Source: Gammaproteobacteria bacterium (GTDB taxonomy: Bacteria > Pseudomonadota > Gammaproteobacteria > UBA6429 > Thiohalophilaceae). From it: 64,000 nt of DNA. Each line of letters begins with the position of its first letter. Positions within the stretch are counted from its first letter, which is position 1. Below the pieces are notes generated by a model, which was not told the DNA's origin, searched no databases, and saw only the letters and a program-made list of their open reading frames with translations. Below are positions 45,079-53,892 of the stretch, piece by piece. A program made the translations under genes and the position numbers. The stretch spans positions 141,913 through 205,912 of the forward strand of contig JACQBC010000026.1 in assembly GCA_016194635.1 (NCBI GenBank). The letters are read 5' to 3'.

Positions 45079-46118
45079 ATACTGTGATATCGGTATGTAT
45101 TCCCGCCTATAATCGGCCTGAGGTCTTGGTATCTTTGCTCGACTCTATATTGATTCAGAATTATGCTGATTTTGAGATTGTAATTTGTGAAGATAAATCG
45201 CCAGCGCGAGAACAAATTCGAGACATCGTATCAACCTATAGTCAGAAACGGCCTGGGCTTTTTCGTTATTTCGAAAACGAACACAATCTTGGGTATGACG
45301 GAAATATAAGAAACCTTATTGAAAAAGCAAGTGGCGACTATTGCCTTTTCATGGGTAACGATGATCTGATGTATCCTGGGGCACTAGCAACAGTAGCTTC
45401 AACGATTGCCCGTTATGAGAACGTTGGTGTTTTGTTAAGAACCTATGCGTCGTTTAATGAGTCGCCCGAGAACATCGATCAAGTCTTTAGATACTTCCAG
45501 AGTGAAATATTTTTTCCTGCCGGGTCTGAGACTATTACCACTTTCTATAGGAGGTCAGTGGTGATCTCAGGCATGGTTATTCAAAGGAAAGAAGCTTTGA
45601 AATACAGTACTCCACAGTTTGATGGGACCTTGCTGTACCAGCTATATCTCGTTGCCAATGTGCTGACACGCATGAATGGTGTGTTTGTCCCTCAGATTCT
45701 AGCGCTTTATCGCAACGGTGGCATACCGGATTTTGGAAATAGCGAGAAAGAAAAAGGCAAATTTACACCCAAGATTCAAACACCGGAGTCATCCTTGCAT
45801 TTTATGCAGGGTATGCTTGAGATCGCGCGATGGACAGAGAGTGCCCGCGGTGTAAGAATTTATAGGCCTATTCTCAAGGATATCGGCAACTATTCTTACC
45901 CGATTTTAGCGATTCAAGCGAAACAGCCAGTGTCAGTGTTTCTTAAGTATGCGTACCGGCTGGCCGTCATGGGCTTCTGGAAAAATAAACTCTTCTACTT
46001 ATATCTACTGTCACTTCTTTTTCTTGGACCTGCCCGTGTGGATAGGATTATCCAATATATAAAACGCCGTGTTGGTCATACGCCGGTGCTTGGGAAGGTT
46101 TATCGTGGCGGGGCGTAA
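45075..46118 (+). CDS. Glycosyltransferase family 2
   Basis: 347 residues. A GT-A fold is clear: ISVCIPAYNRPEVLVSLLDS near 4-23, FEIVICEDKSP near 34-44, and the DxD-type motif in CLFMGNDDLMYPGALATV near 90-107. The C-terminal 100 residues include the hydrophobic LYLLSLLFLGPARVDRII, so it may sit at the inner membrane. It resembles GT2 enzymes that add deoxy or dideoxy hexoses in O-antigens, but the donor cannot be read from sequence. The stop overlaps the next ATG by one base. Confidence 0.82.
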   Translation: MNTVISVCIPAYNRPEVLVSLLDSILIQNYADFEIVICEDKSPAREQIRDIVSTYSQKRPGLFRYFENEHNLGYDGNIRNLIEKASGDYCLFMGNDDLMYPGALATVASTIARYENVGVLLRTYASFNESPENIDQVFRYFQSEIFFPAGSETITTFYRRSVVISGMVIQRKEALKYSTPQFDGTLLYQLYLVANVLTRMNGVFVPQILALYRNGGIPDFGNSEKEKGKFTPKIQTPESSLHFMQGMLEIARWTESARGVRIYRPILKDIGNYSYPILAIQAKQPVSVFLKYAYRLAVMGFWKNKLFYLYLLSLLFLGPARVDRIIQYIKRRVGHTPVLGKVYRGGA

Positions 46119-47224
46119 TGCGAATCCTGGTGGCAGGCGATTGGTATTCCGAGGTCCATGAAGAAGGCGTATATCGGGCCTATGAGGAACTGGGTCATAC
46201 TGTATTTCGATATTCTTGGCATCAGTATTTTAAACCGGCCGACTCCTTGTTCTCGTTGGTTTCCAAGCTTAATAGGTTTAGCCAAAAATTTCAGGACAAG
46301 TTTATTGTCGGTCCAATAATCAGTGTAATCAACCGCGACTTCATTAAGACGGTTAACGCGTGCAAGCCCGATCTGATTTCCTTGTATCGCGGAACACATA
46401 TTACCAAGAAGACATTGCAGGAAATCAAGAAGAATCATCCTGCAACTTGTTTGGTCAGCCATAATGAAGATGACCCTTTCACTGCCGGTCATCCTTATTG
46501 GCTCTGGCGGCATTTCCTAGCTTCTATACCCGGGTATGATCTGGTATTGGCACACCGACTACGCAATGTCGAGCAATACAAACAGGCTGGGGCGAGAAAC
46601 GTGCAATTTCTGCGTTCGTGGTATGCACCAGAACGCACCCATTCTGTTATGTTAACGGAGGAAGATAAACAGCATTTTGAGTGCGACGTGGTGTTTGCCG
46701 GACATTATGAACAGGATGGGAGACTTGAGTGTTTGGAGGAAATCGTTAGAAATGGATTCAAGCTTCGTCTATTTGGACCCGGAAAATATTGGGATCCCGT
46801 TATACAGCGCTCTTCCTCTTTGTGCCATTTAGCGCCAATACAGATGGCTTGGGGAGAAAATTACAATAAGGCTCTGTGCGGGGCAAAAATCGCCTTGTGC
46901 TTTCTGTCGAAACTGAACCGTGATACCTATACGAGGCGATGTTTCGAGATTCCAGCAACCAGGACGGTTTTACTCTCGGAGTATTCCGATGAGCTGTCGA
47001 CCCTGTTTCGTGCGGGTATTGAGGCCGAATTTTTTACCTCCAAGGAAGAATTAATTACACAACTGCGCCGTTACGTCGGGAATGATGATCTTCGTCAGTC
47101 TGTTGCGCAGGCGGGCTACAACCGCGTGGTTTCCGATGGGCATGATGTGATCTCACGCATGAAACAAGTGCTCGAATGGGTTAGTCAGTTAAACGTGATA
47201 TGCAAGGCATGTAATGGCGGCTGA
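46118..47224 (+). CDS. CgeB-like glycosyltransferase (second)
   Basis: 368 residues. MRILVAGDWYSEVHEEGVYR at the start, CDVVFAGHYEQDGRLECLEE near 190-209, GAKIALCFLSKLNRDTYTRR and the C-terminal REYLV-like DDLRQSVAQAGYNRVVSDGH are the CgeB/Glyco_trans_1_2 layout seen in the 42799 gene. The two are not close copies of each other. It overlaps the following methyltransferase by 11 bases, so translation is coupled. Confidence 0.75.
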   Translation: MRILVAGDWYSEVHEEGVYRAYEELGHTVFRYSWHQYFKPADSLFSLVSKLNRFSQKFQDKFIVGPIISVINRDFIKTVNACKPDLISLYRGTHITKKTLQEIKKNHPATCLVSHNEDDPFTAGHPYWLWRHFLASIPGYDLVLAHRLRNVEQYKQAGARNVQFLRSWYAPERTHSVMLTEEDKQHFECDVVFAGHYEQDGRLECLEEIVRNGFKLRLFGPGKYWDPVIQRSSSLCHLAPIQMAWGENYNKALCGAKIALCFLSKLNRDTYTRRCFEIPATRTVLLSEYSDELSTLFRAGIEAEFFTSKEELITQLRRYVGNDDLRQSVAQAGYNRVVSDGHDVISRMKQVLEWVSQLNVICKACNGG

Positions 47225-48110
47225 GGCCAGAATAGAATCGTGGTCGATGAAAGTCTTCAGATCCCTCGGTTTGGAGAGTGTTGCGTGGTCGTTGCGACGG
47301 TTACATTGCCCGGTTGATAACGCTGCATTAGTTCTGGAAGTGGGCTCAGGCGGTAACCCATACGCACGAGCGAATGTTCTAGTGGATGCTTATGAGGAAA
47401 CTGGTGAAAGGCACTGGGTACCGCTCAAAGTGGACAGGCCTTTGGTGCTGGGGTTTGCTGAAAGACTTCCATTTAAGAACCGCGCCTTTGATTTTGTGAT
47501 TGCTTCACATGTGCTTGAGCATTCCGCACAGCCTGAAAAATTTCTGAAGGAACTGCAACGTGTTTCAAAGGCAGGATATATCGAAGTGCCCGATGCCTTC
47601 ATGGAACGCATTAATCCCTATACAGACCACAGGCTGGAAATAACTTGCCGTGACAACAGACTAATTATCAGAAAGAAGCCTGCCTCTGTCGTCGAGCATG
47701 ATACGGTGGAGCTTTATGAGCATAGGGTAAAGCCCTTTCTGACACGCGAGTTTATCCCCAGGCGTCCATTTGCATTCCATGTAAGGTATTACTGGAATGA
47801 GTCCATTGATTTCTCAGTAATGAATCCTGAAGTCGACGCATCTTGGGAGACCGAGAAGGATAAAAACGCAACCGGAATGCCTGTACTGAGTATCAAAGCG
47901 CGTATTCATGGCATTGTCTTAGATTTTTTCCGTTATGTATTCTCACAGAATCACAGAAACAGGAAAATCGATCTTTTAGATCTACTCGCCTGCCCAAGCT
48001 GTGGTGCGACCCCCCTGTCAAAGCTTGCGGGAAATATCCGATGCAACAACTGTCAGAGTTTGTATCTACTACGCGGGGGGATCCCAGTAATGTATCCGCA
48101 GCTTCGTTGA
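47214..48110 (+). CDS. Methyltransferase fused to a Trm112-like zinc domain
   Basis: 298 residues. The SAM site is ALVLEVGSGGNPYARANVLV near 39-58, with the acidic FDFVIASHVLEHSAQPEKF near 93-111. The C-terminal 50 residues hold CPSCGATPLS and CNNCQSLYLLRGGIPVMYP, a Trm112/YcaR-like zinc ribbon that is normally a separate small protein. The fusion is seen in some glycan-locus methyltransferases. It should modify a sugar or lipid intermediate. The start could also be ATG at 47247 (MKVFRSLG). Confidence 0.72.
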   Translation: MAAEARIESWSMKVFRSLGLESVAWSLRRLHCPVDNAALVLEVGSGGNPYARANVLVDAYEETGERHWVPLKVDRPLVLGFAERLPFKNRAFDFVIASHVLEHSAQPEKFLKELQRVSKAGYIEVPDAFMERINPYTDHRLEITCRDNRLIIRKKPASVVEHDTVELYEHRVKPFLTREFIPRRPFAFHVRYYWNESIDFSVMNPEVDASWETEKDKNATGMPVLSIKARIHGIVLDFFRYVFSQNHRNRKIDLLDLLACPSCGATPLSKLAGNIRCNNCQSLYLLRGGIPVMYPQLR

Positions 48111-48122
48111 GCTTGTCATACG

Positions 48123-49301
48123 ATGAGTTCGTCGACTGACATCGGTGCCCATCTTGTGGTTGGGCTTGATGCCTCGAATATCCGGGCCGGTGGCGGTGTG
48201 ACACACCTCGCGCAGATGTTGGCGTCAGCGTTACTGCCCGTAGCGGGAATCCGGCGGATCATCGTGTGGGGAGGGCAAGTAACGTTGGCACGGCTTCCAG
48301 AACAGGAGTGGTTGACTAAAATTCATGTTGGTTGGTTGGATCGGAATCTGCCCTATCGAATCCTTTGGCAGCAATTTGGGCTTCCGCGTGCTGCAGCGCG
48401 GGCCGGTTGCAGTGTATTGTTTTCGCCAGGCGGAAGTGCGCCATTGACTGGACGTATCCCTTGCGTGACCATGTCGCAGAACATGCTACCGTTCGAGTCG
48501 AACGAGAGAAGGCGTTTTGGATGGTGCAGCTGGATGTACTGGAAACTGCTGGCGCTGCGCTGGGTACAGGGTCGTTCCTTCCGACGTGCTTCCGGCGTCA
48601 TTTTTCTTACACGCTACGCGCGCGATACAGTTCATATCCAAGTCGCGGTGCATCGTGACGCAGTCGTTGCGCATGGTGTTGAACCGCGCTTCTTTCGCAA
48701 CAAACGTAAGCAGCGTACGCCCGAAGAGTGCACTGAGGCAAACCCATTCCGGATCCTGTATGTGTCTATTATTGATGTGTACAAGCATCAAGACAATGTT
48801 GCGCAAGCGGTTGCTCAGCTTCGAGCACGCGGATTACCCGTAGTTGTGGACTTTATCGGTCCAGGTTATGGACCAGCGTTGAAGCGGTTGCGAGCTCAAA
48901 TCCTACAGCTCGACGGATCTGAAAAATATATGAAGTACCGGGGTGCTATTGCTTTTGAACACCTGCATACCGCCTATGCCGAAGCCGACGCGTTCGTCTT
49001 TGCATCGAGCTGTGAGAATCTGCCGAATATTCTGCTCGAAGCGATGGCTGCCCGTTTGCCCATAGCGTCATCCAACCGTGGGCCGATGCCTGAGATCCTT
49101 GGTGATGCGGGTGTGTATTTCGATCCGGAGCAACCTATCGAGATCGCACATGCAATCGAGTGTTTATACACTAATCCAACCCTGTCGACATTACTTGCTG
49201 AGAAAGGGCAGGAACGGGCGCGCGGTTACACCTGGACACGATGCGCGCACGAGACCCTGACGTTCATCGCCGCAATGGCCAGGGTTGAATGCGGCTATTG
49301 A
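48123..49301 (+). CDS. Glycosyltransferase family 4 (GT-B)
   Basis: 392 residues. HLVVGLDASNIRAGGGVTHL near 10-29 is the acceptor half. The donor half has the GPAL-region RILYVSIIDVYKHQDNVAQA, and the E-x7-E motif lies in SSCENLPNILLEAMAARLPI (about 300-320), the sugar-nucleotide-contacting E-x7-E of GT4. It transfers a sugar to a lipid-linked chain in the cytoplasm. It overlaps the next GTase by 13 bases. Confidence 0.85.
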   Translation: MSSSTDIGAHLVVGLDASNIRAGGGVTHLAQMLASALLPVAGIRRIIVWGGQVTLARLPEQEWLTKIHVGWLDRNLPYRILWQQFGLPRAAARAGCSVLFSPGGSAPLTGRIPCVTMSQNMLPFESNERRRFGWCSWMYWKLLALRWVQGRSFRRASGVIFLTRYARDTVHIQVAVHRDAVVAHGVEPRFFRNKRKQRTPEECTEANPFRILYVSIIDVYKHQDNVAQAVAQLRARGLPVVVDFIGPGYGPALKRLRAQILQLDGSEKYMKYRGAIAFEHLHTAYAEADAFVFASSCENLPNILLEAMAARLPIASSNRGPMPEILGDAGVYFDPEQPIEIAHAIECLYTNPTLSTLLAEKGQERARGYTWTRCAHETLTFIAAMARVECGY

Positions 49302-50515
49302 TCGTTTCGCAATATTTCTATCCCGAAAATTTCCGCGTCAATGATCTTGCCGTATGGCTGGTAGCTCGCGGTCATGAAGTGAAAGTGTTAACCAGTATAC
49401 CGAATTATCCCGCTGGACGATTTTTTCCCGGTTATGGTTTGTTCCGCCACCATCATGAGATATGGAAGGGAGTCGAAGTGGTGCGTGTGCCGTTAGTACC
49501 GCGCGGTGGTGGTGGTGGGTTACGTCTTGCACTCAACTACATTTCGTTTGCGCTAATGGCAAGTCTACTAGGTCCTTGGCGGCTGGGCGATAAATTCGAC
49601 GCGATCTTTGTGCATGAACCGTCTCCTATCACGGTTGGTATACCGGCCATCGTGATGCGCAAGTACTCGGGTGCGTCAATATATTTCTGGGTACTGGATC
49701 TTTGGCCCGAAAGCGTCATCGCTGCTGGTGGATTACGCGCACGCTGGCTCGTGAGCGCACTGGTTAAACTCACGCGTTGGATTTATGGCCACTGTGAGAA
49801 GGTATTAGTGCAATCACAGGCATTTATCCCAAATATCCGAAGCATGGGTGTGCCCGAGGAGCGTATCGGTTATCTGCCCAACTGGGCAGAAGAATGGTAT
49901 CAACCGAGTAGCGTAAAAAATTCTTCGGTAACGCTGCCAGCCGGATTCCGGTTGATGTATGCAGGTAATATTGGTGTAGCACAGGATTTTGCAACCCTGC
50001 TCACTGCCGCAGAGCAACTCAAAGGTGAAAATATCCATTGGTTGATCGTCGGAGACGGGCGCGAAGCCTCATGGGTACAGAAGGAAATAATGTGTCGTGG
50101 GCTTGGGGATACCGTGCACCTATTGGGCAGTTATTCACCAGAATATATGCCGGAACTTTTCGCTCAGGCAGACGCGATGTTGGTAAGTCTAAAATCCAAC
50201 CCGGTATTTACGCTCACAGTGCCCGCAAAAGTGCAGGCCTATATGGCGTGCGGACGGCCAATTGTGGCGATGCTCGATGGTGAAGGTGCACGGATTATTG
50301 ACGATGCCCGCGCCGGTCTTGTGTGCCCAACAGGAGATGTCAACGCTTTAATGGCGGCCGTGCGGTGTATGGCGAGGATGGATCGTACAGAGCGTGAAAC
50401 AATGGGGCAACGTGGACTCGATTACTCACAAGTATATTTCGGGCGTGAGAAACTATTTCGCCAGCTTGAAACATGGATGTCATCGTCATTGGATCAAAAC
50501 GCTGTAACGTCCTAA
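49289..50515 (+). CDS. WbuB-like glycosyltransferase (probable L-FucNAc transferase)
   Basis: 408 residues, GT4. RLLIVSQYFYPENFRVNDLA at the start, HEVKVLTSIPNYPAGRFFPGY near 29-49 and the WVLDLWPESV block near 130 are those of the WbuB/WcaI/WbjE group. The gene stands just before capE, capF and capG, which make UDP-L-FucNAc, and WbuB-type enzymes follow the fnl genes in E. coli O26-like loci. The donor is therefore inferred to be UDP-L-FucNAc. Confidence 0.8.
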   Translation: MRLLIVSQYFYPENFRVNDLAVWLVARGHEVKVLTSIPNYPAGRFFPGYGLFRHHHEIWKGVEVVRVPLVPRGGGGGLRLALNYISFALMASLLGPWRLGDKFDAIFVHEPSPITVGIPAIVMRKYSGASIYFWVLDLWPESVIAAGGLRARWLVSALVKLTRWIYGHCEKVLVQSQAFIPNIRSMGVPEERIGYLPNWAEEWYQPSSVKNSSVTLPAGFRLMYAGNIGVAQDFATLLTAAEQLKGENIHWLIVGDGREASWVQKEIMCRGLGDTVHLLGSYSPEYMPELFAQADAMLVSLKSNPVFTLTVPAKVQAYMACGRPIVAMLDGEGARIIDDARAGLVCPTGDVNALMAAVRCMARMDRTERETMGQRGLDYSQVYFGREKLFRQLETWMSSSLDQNAVTS

Positions 50516-50528
50516 TCCGGGATAATTT

Positions 50529-51569
50529 GTGAAACAAACTCTGTTCAAGAATAAAACACTATTAATTACCGGTGGTACGGGCTCGTTTGGCAATGCTATG
50601 CTACGAGCGGTATTAGACAGTAATTTTCGCGAGATTCGCATTTTTAGCCGTGATGAACTCAAGCAAGAGGAGATGCGCCTACGATTGATGAATCCAAGAA
50701 TTAAATTTTATATCGGTGACGTGCGCAATACTGAAAGCATTGATGCGGTCATGCGAGATGTCGATTACGTTTTTCATGCGGCGGCCCTCAAACAGGTTCC
50801 ATCGTGCGAATTTTTCCCTATGCAAGCGACACTTACGAATGTTGTTGGTAGTCATAATGTCATTGAAGCGGCGGCACGTCATGGAGTTAAACGGGTAGTA
50901 TGTTTATCCACGGATAAAGCGGTGTACCCAATCAATGCGATGGGGATTACGAAGGCACTTATGGAAAAAATGGCGCAGGCCGCCGCGCGTCTTCTGTCTG
51001 ATCGTGACACGACAATTTGTGCGGTCCGCTACGGTAACGTGATGTACTCGCGGGGCTCGGTAATTCCACTATTTGTTGAGCAGATTCTTTCTGATAAATC
51101 GCTCACGATAACCGAACCGTCAATGACGCGTTTTCTCCTACCCTTGCCGACAGCGATTGAGTTGGTGTTATTTGCACTCGAACATGGCGGACAAGGTGAC
51201 GTCTTTGTTCGCAAGGCACCGGCCTGCACAGTCGCCGATTTGGTTGTCGCCATCAAAAATCTATTCCATTCACAAGCAGCAGTTCAACGTATTGGTATGC
51301 GGCACGGTGAAAAGATTTTTGAAACGTTAGCCAGTCGCGAGGAATTGCGCCGCGCCGAAGACCTGGGTGACTATTACCGTATTCGTATGGATGATCGTGA
51401 TTTAAACTATGGTAAATATTTTACTGAGGGTGATACCCGCGAAGCGGAGTTTGATGATTATACGTCACACAACACGCAGCGGCTGTCCATTCCTGAAATT
51501 GAAACACTGTTGCTGGCTCTCCCGGAGATCCACGCCGATTTGAAACGATCTGCGCTAATGCGCCCATAG
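50529..51569 (+). CDS. capE: UDP-GlcNAc 4,6-dehydratase/5-epimerase (CapE/FnlA/WbjB)
   Basis: 346 residues from GTG at 50529. An extended SDR with TLLITGGTGSFGNAMLRAVL near 10-29 and the family-typical SRDELKQEEMRLRL near 40-53. The catalytic segment has Met and Lys in NAMGITKALMEKMA rather than Tyr-x3-Lys, as in CapE/FlaA1-type dehydratases, which lack the usual Tyr. It converts UDP-GlcNAc to a 2-acetamido-2,6-dideoxy-L-arabino-hexos-4-ulose. First step to UDP-L-FucNAc; capF follows after 5 bases. Confidence 0.92.
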   Translation: MKQTLFKNKTLLITGGTGSFGNAMLRAVLDSNFREIRIFSRDELKQEEMRLRLMNPRIKFYIGDVRNTESIDAVMRDVDYVFHAAALKQVPSCEFFPMQATLTNVVGSHNVIEAAARHGVKRVVCLSTDKAVYPINAMGITKALMEKMAQAAARLLSDRDTTICAVRYGNVMYSRGSVIPLFVEQILSDKSLTITEPSMTRFLLPLPTAIELVLFALEHGGQGDVFVRKAPACTVADLVVAIKNLFHSQAAVQRIGMRHGEKIFETLASREELRRAEDLGDYYRIRMDDRDLNYGKYFTEGDTREAEFDDYTSHNTQRLSIPEIETLLLALPEIHADLKRSALMRP

Positions 51570-51574
51570 GGGAT

Positions 51575-52675
51575 ATGTTACGTCTTGGTATAACCGGTGG
51601 ACTTGGTTTTCTTGGGTGGCACATCCGAGTCCATGTCTATGCGAACCGGAGTATTGAAGCGATACCCGCGGGACGGGAGCTCTTATCTAACCCCGAAGCG
51701 CTTGCGATTTTCATTCGTGACAAAGAAGCCATTGTGCATCTCGCCGGGATGAATCGTGGTGATGATTTCGACGTTGAGAACACCAACGTGGCACTTACCC
51801 AAGCTTTAATCGATGCGTGTGAGCGAGAACAACACCGGCCACATATTCTATTCGCCAACTCCACGCATTCTGACCGTGACACCGCCTATGGGCGGTCCAA
51901 ACGCCATTCGGCGGAATTACTATCAGCCTGGGCATTTCGTACGGGAGCACGGTTTACAAATCTGGTGATACCGGGTGTTTTTGGCGAGGGAGGTCGCCCA
52001 TTCTATAACTCGGTGGTTTCCACGTTTTGTTATCAACTTGCCAATGGCGAACCAGCCCGGATACTAGATGATCGTGAAATTGAACTCATGCACGCACAAG
52101 ATCTGGCAGCAGAAATTTTGGCTTGTATACGTGATGGACGCACGGGGAATATTGTGCTCAAAGGACAGACGCTAACGATCGGTAGTTTATTAGAACGATT
52201 GGTCGGAATGGCTGGAGAATATCGACAGGATTTGCTCCCATCTTTTAATATTCCATTTAATCTTGCGCTCTTTAATACTTACCGGTCATACCTATTTCCA
52301 CGATACTATCCGGTATCTCTTGAACGACGCGAAGATGCACGTGGTGCATTGTTCGAAGCGGTTCGGACAGTTCATGGAGGCCAGTGTTTTTTTTCGACAA
52401 CCAAACCGGGTATTACACGTGGTAACCATTATCACGCCGCGAAGATCGAACGATTTCTGGTGGCGCAGGGTGATGCATTAATCCGTATACGTCGGCTTTT
52501 TTCACGCGAAATTGTCGATTTTCACGTTACTGGCGATACGCCGGTCTATGTTGACATGCCGACATTCCACACCCATAACATCACCAACGTCGGATCGAAC
52601 GAATTACTGACCCTGTTCTGGGCGCATGAGATTTTTGATCCAAATAGACCAGACACGTATCCAGAAACAGTGTGA
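51575..52675 (+). CDS. capF: CapF/FnlB: bifunctional epimerase/reductase of the L-FucNAc route
   Basis: 366 residues. The N-terminal SDR half has RLGITGGLGFLGWHIRVHVY, a close match to CapF. The C-terminal cupin half has KPGITRGNHYHAAKIERFLV near 275-294, with the metal-binding His residues. CapF epimerises at C3 in the cupin half and reduces the 4-keto group in the SDR half with NADPH. It overlaps capG (GTGA), so E-F-G are coupled. Confidence 0.93.
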   Translation: MLRLGITGGLGFLGWHIRVHVYANRSIEAIPAGRELLSNPEALAIFIRDKEAIVHLAGMNRGDDFDVENTNVALTQALIDACEREQHRPHILFANSTHSDRDTAYGRSKRHSAELLSAWAFRTGARFTNLVIPGVFGEGGRPFYNSVVSTFCYQLANGEPARILDDREIELMHAQDLAAEILACIRDGRTGNIVLKGQTLTIGSLLERLVGMAGEYRQDLLPSFNIPFNLALFNTYRSYLFPRYYPVSLERREDARGALFEAVRTVHGGQCFFSTTKPGITRGNHYHAAKIERFLVAQGDALIRIRRLFSREIVDFHVTGDTPVYVDMPTFHTHNITNVGSNELLTLFWAHEIFDPNRPDTYPETV

Positions 52676-53814
52676 CGACGCAACGTATTAAAGTGCTTAC
52701 CGTGGTCGGAACTCGTCCAGAGATCATTCGATTGTCGCGCGTGCTTGCTTTATTGGACAGTAAAACCGACCATGTGCTGGTCCATACCGGGCAAAACTAT
52801 GATTACGAATTGAACCAGATATTCTTCGAGCAACTTAAATTGCGTCAACCAACGTATTTCTTGGAAGCGGCGGGCTCAACTCCAATGGAGACTATCGGCA
52901 CGATCCTGACGCGAATTGACCCAGTGCTTGAACGGGAGCGGCCAGATGCTTTATTAATCCTAGGTGACACGAACAGTTGTCTTGCCGTGATCGCCGCCAA
53001 GCGGCGTAAGATCCCTATATTTCACATGGAAGCCGGTAATCGCTGCTTCGATGATCGGGTGCCGGAGGAAATCAACCGACGTATAGTAGACCATACTTCT
53101 GATATTAATCTTACTTACTCGGATCTTGCACGTGAATATCTGCTGCGAGAGGGTTTACCGCCCGACCGGATTGTCAAAACGGGAAGTCCGATGTATGAGG
53201 TATTAAACCACTACCGCCCCGGCATCGATCAGTCTGAAATTATTACTCGCCTTGAGTTGACAACTGACGAATATTACGTGGTGAGTGTTCATCGCGAAGA
53301 GAATATTGATAGTGATCAACAGGTCAATAACCTTGTACAGATCCTCAATCGTCTTGTCCGCGAGACCAAGCGACGAGTCATTGTGTCTACCCATCCACGC
53401 ACGCGAAAACGTGTTGAAGCACTCGGTGTTGAGTTTGAAAAAACTGTTGAGTTTCATATGCCGTTTGGATTTCTTGATTTTGTTAAATTGGAGCGACATG
53501 CCCACGCCGTCCTTTCGGACAGCGGTACTATTACCGAGGAGTCTTCAATTCTGAACTTTCCTGCGCTCAATCTCCGTGAAGCACATGAACGTCCCGAAGG
53601 CATGGAAGAAGGTTCAGTAATGCTGGTTGGTTTGAATGTCGATCGGGTTTTTCAGGGTTTAGCAATGCTAGAAGATCAACCTCGGAATGAAGATCGATTG
53701 CTGCGAGTTGTGAGTGACTACGATGTACCGAATGTGTCGGAGAAGGTATTGCGGCTCGTTATTAGCTATGTGGACTATGTTAACCGTGTGGTGTGGCGAA
53801 AATCACATACGTAA
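52672..53814 (+). CDS. capG: UDP-GlcNAc 2-epimerase-like CapG/FnlC/WbjD
   Basis: 380 residues from GTG at 52672, overlapping capF. A non-hydrolysing UDP-GlcNAc 2-epimerase fold: IKVLTVVGTRPEIIRLSRVL near 5-24, HTGQNYDYELNQIFFEQL near 38-55 and the GHR-type VVSVHREENIDSD near 201-213. As the last of CapE/F/G it makes UDP-L-FucNAc by C2 epimerisation. Confidence 0.92.
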   Translation: MTTQRIKVLTVVGTRPEIIRLSRVLALLDSKTDHVLVHTGQNYDYELNQIFFEQLKLRQPTYFLEAAGSTPMETIGTILTRIDPVLERERPDALLILGDTNSCLAVIAAKRRKIPIFHMEAGNRCFDDRVPEEINRRIVDHTSDINLTYSDLAREYLLREGLPPDRIVKTGSPMYEVLNHYRPGIDQSEIITRLELTTDEYYVVSVHREENIDSDQQVNNLVQILNRLVRETKRRVIVSTHPRTRKRVEALGVEFEKTVEFHMPFGFLDFVKLERHAHAVLSDSGTITEESSILNFPALNLREAHERPEGMEEGSVMLVGLNVDRVFQGLAMLEDQPRNEDRLLRVVSDYDVPNVSEKVLRLVISYVDYVNRVVWRKSHT

Positions 53815-53892
53815 GGATGACTCAGCCAGGAAGTTACGAACTGTGCTTTTCTAGGCTAGAATAAAAGTGTTCATGCCATATCGCTTCGTAAT

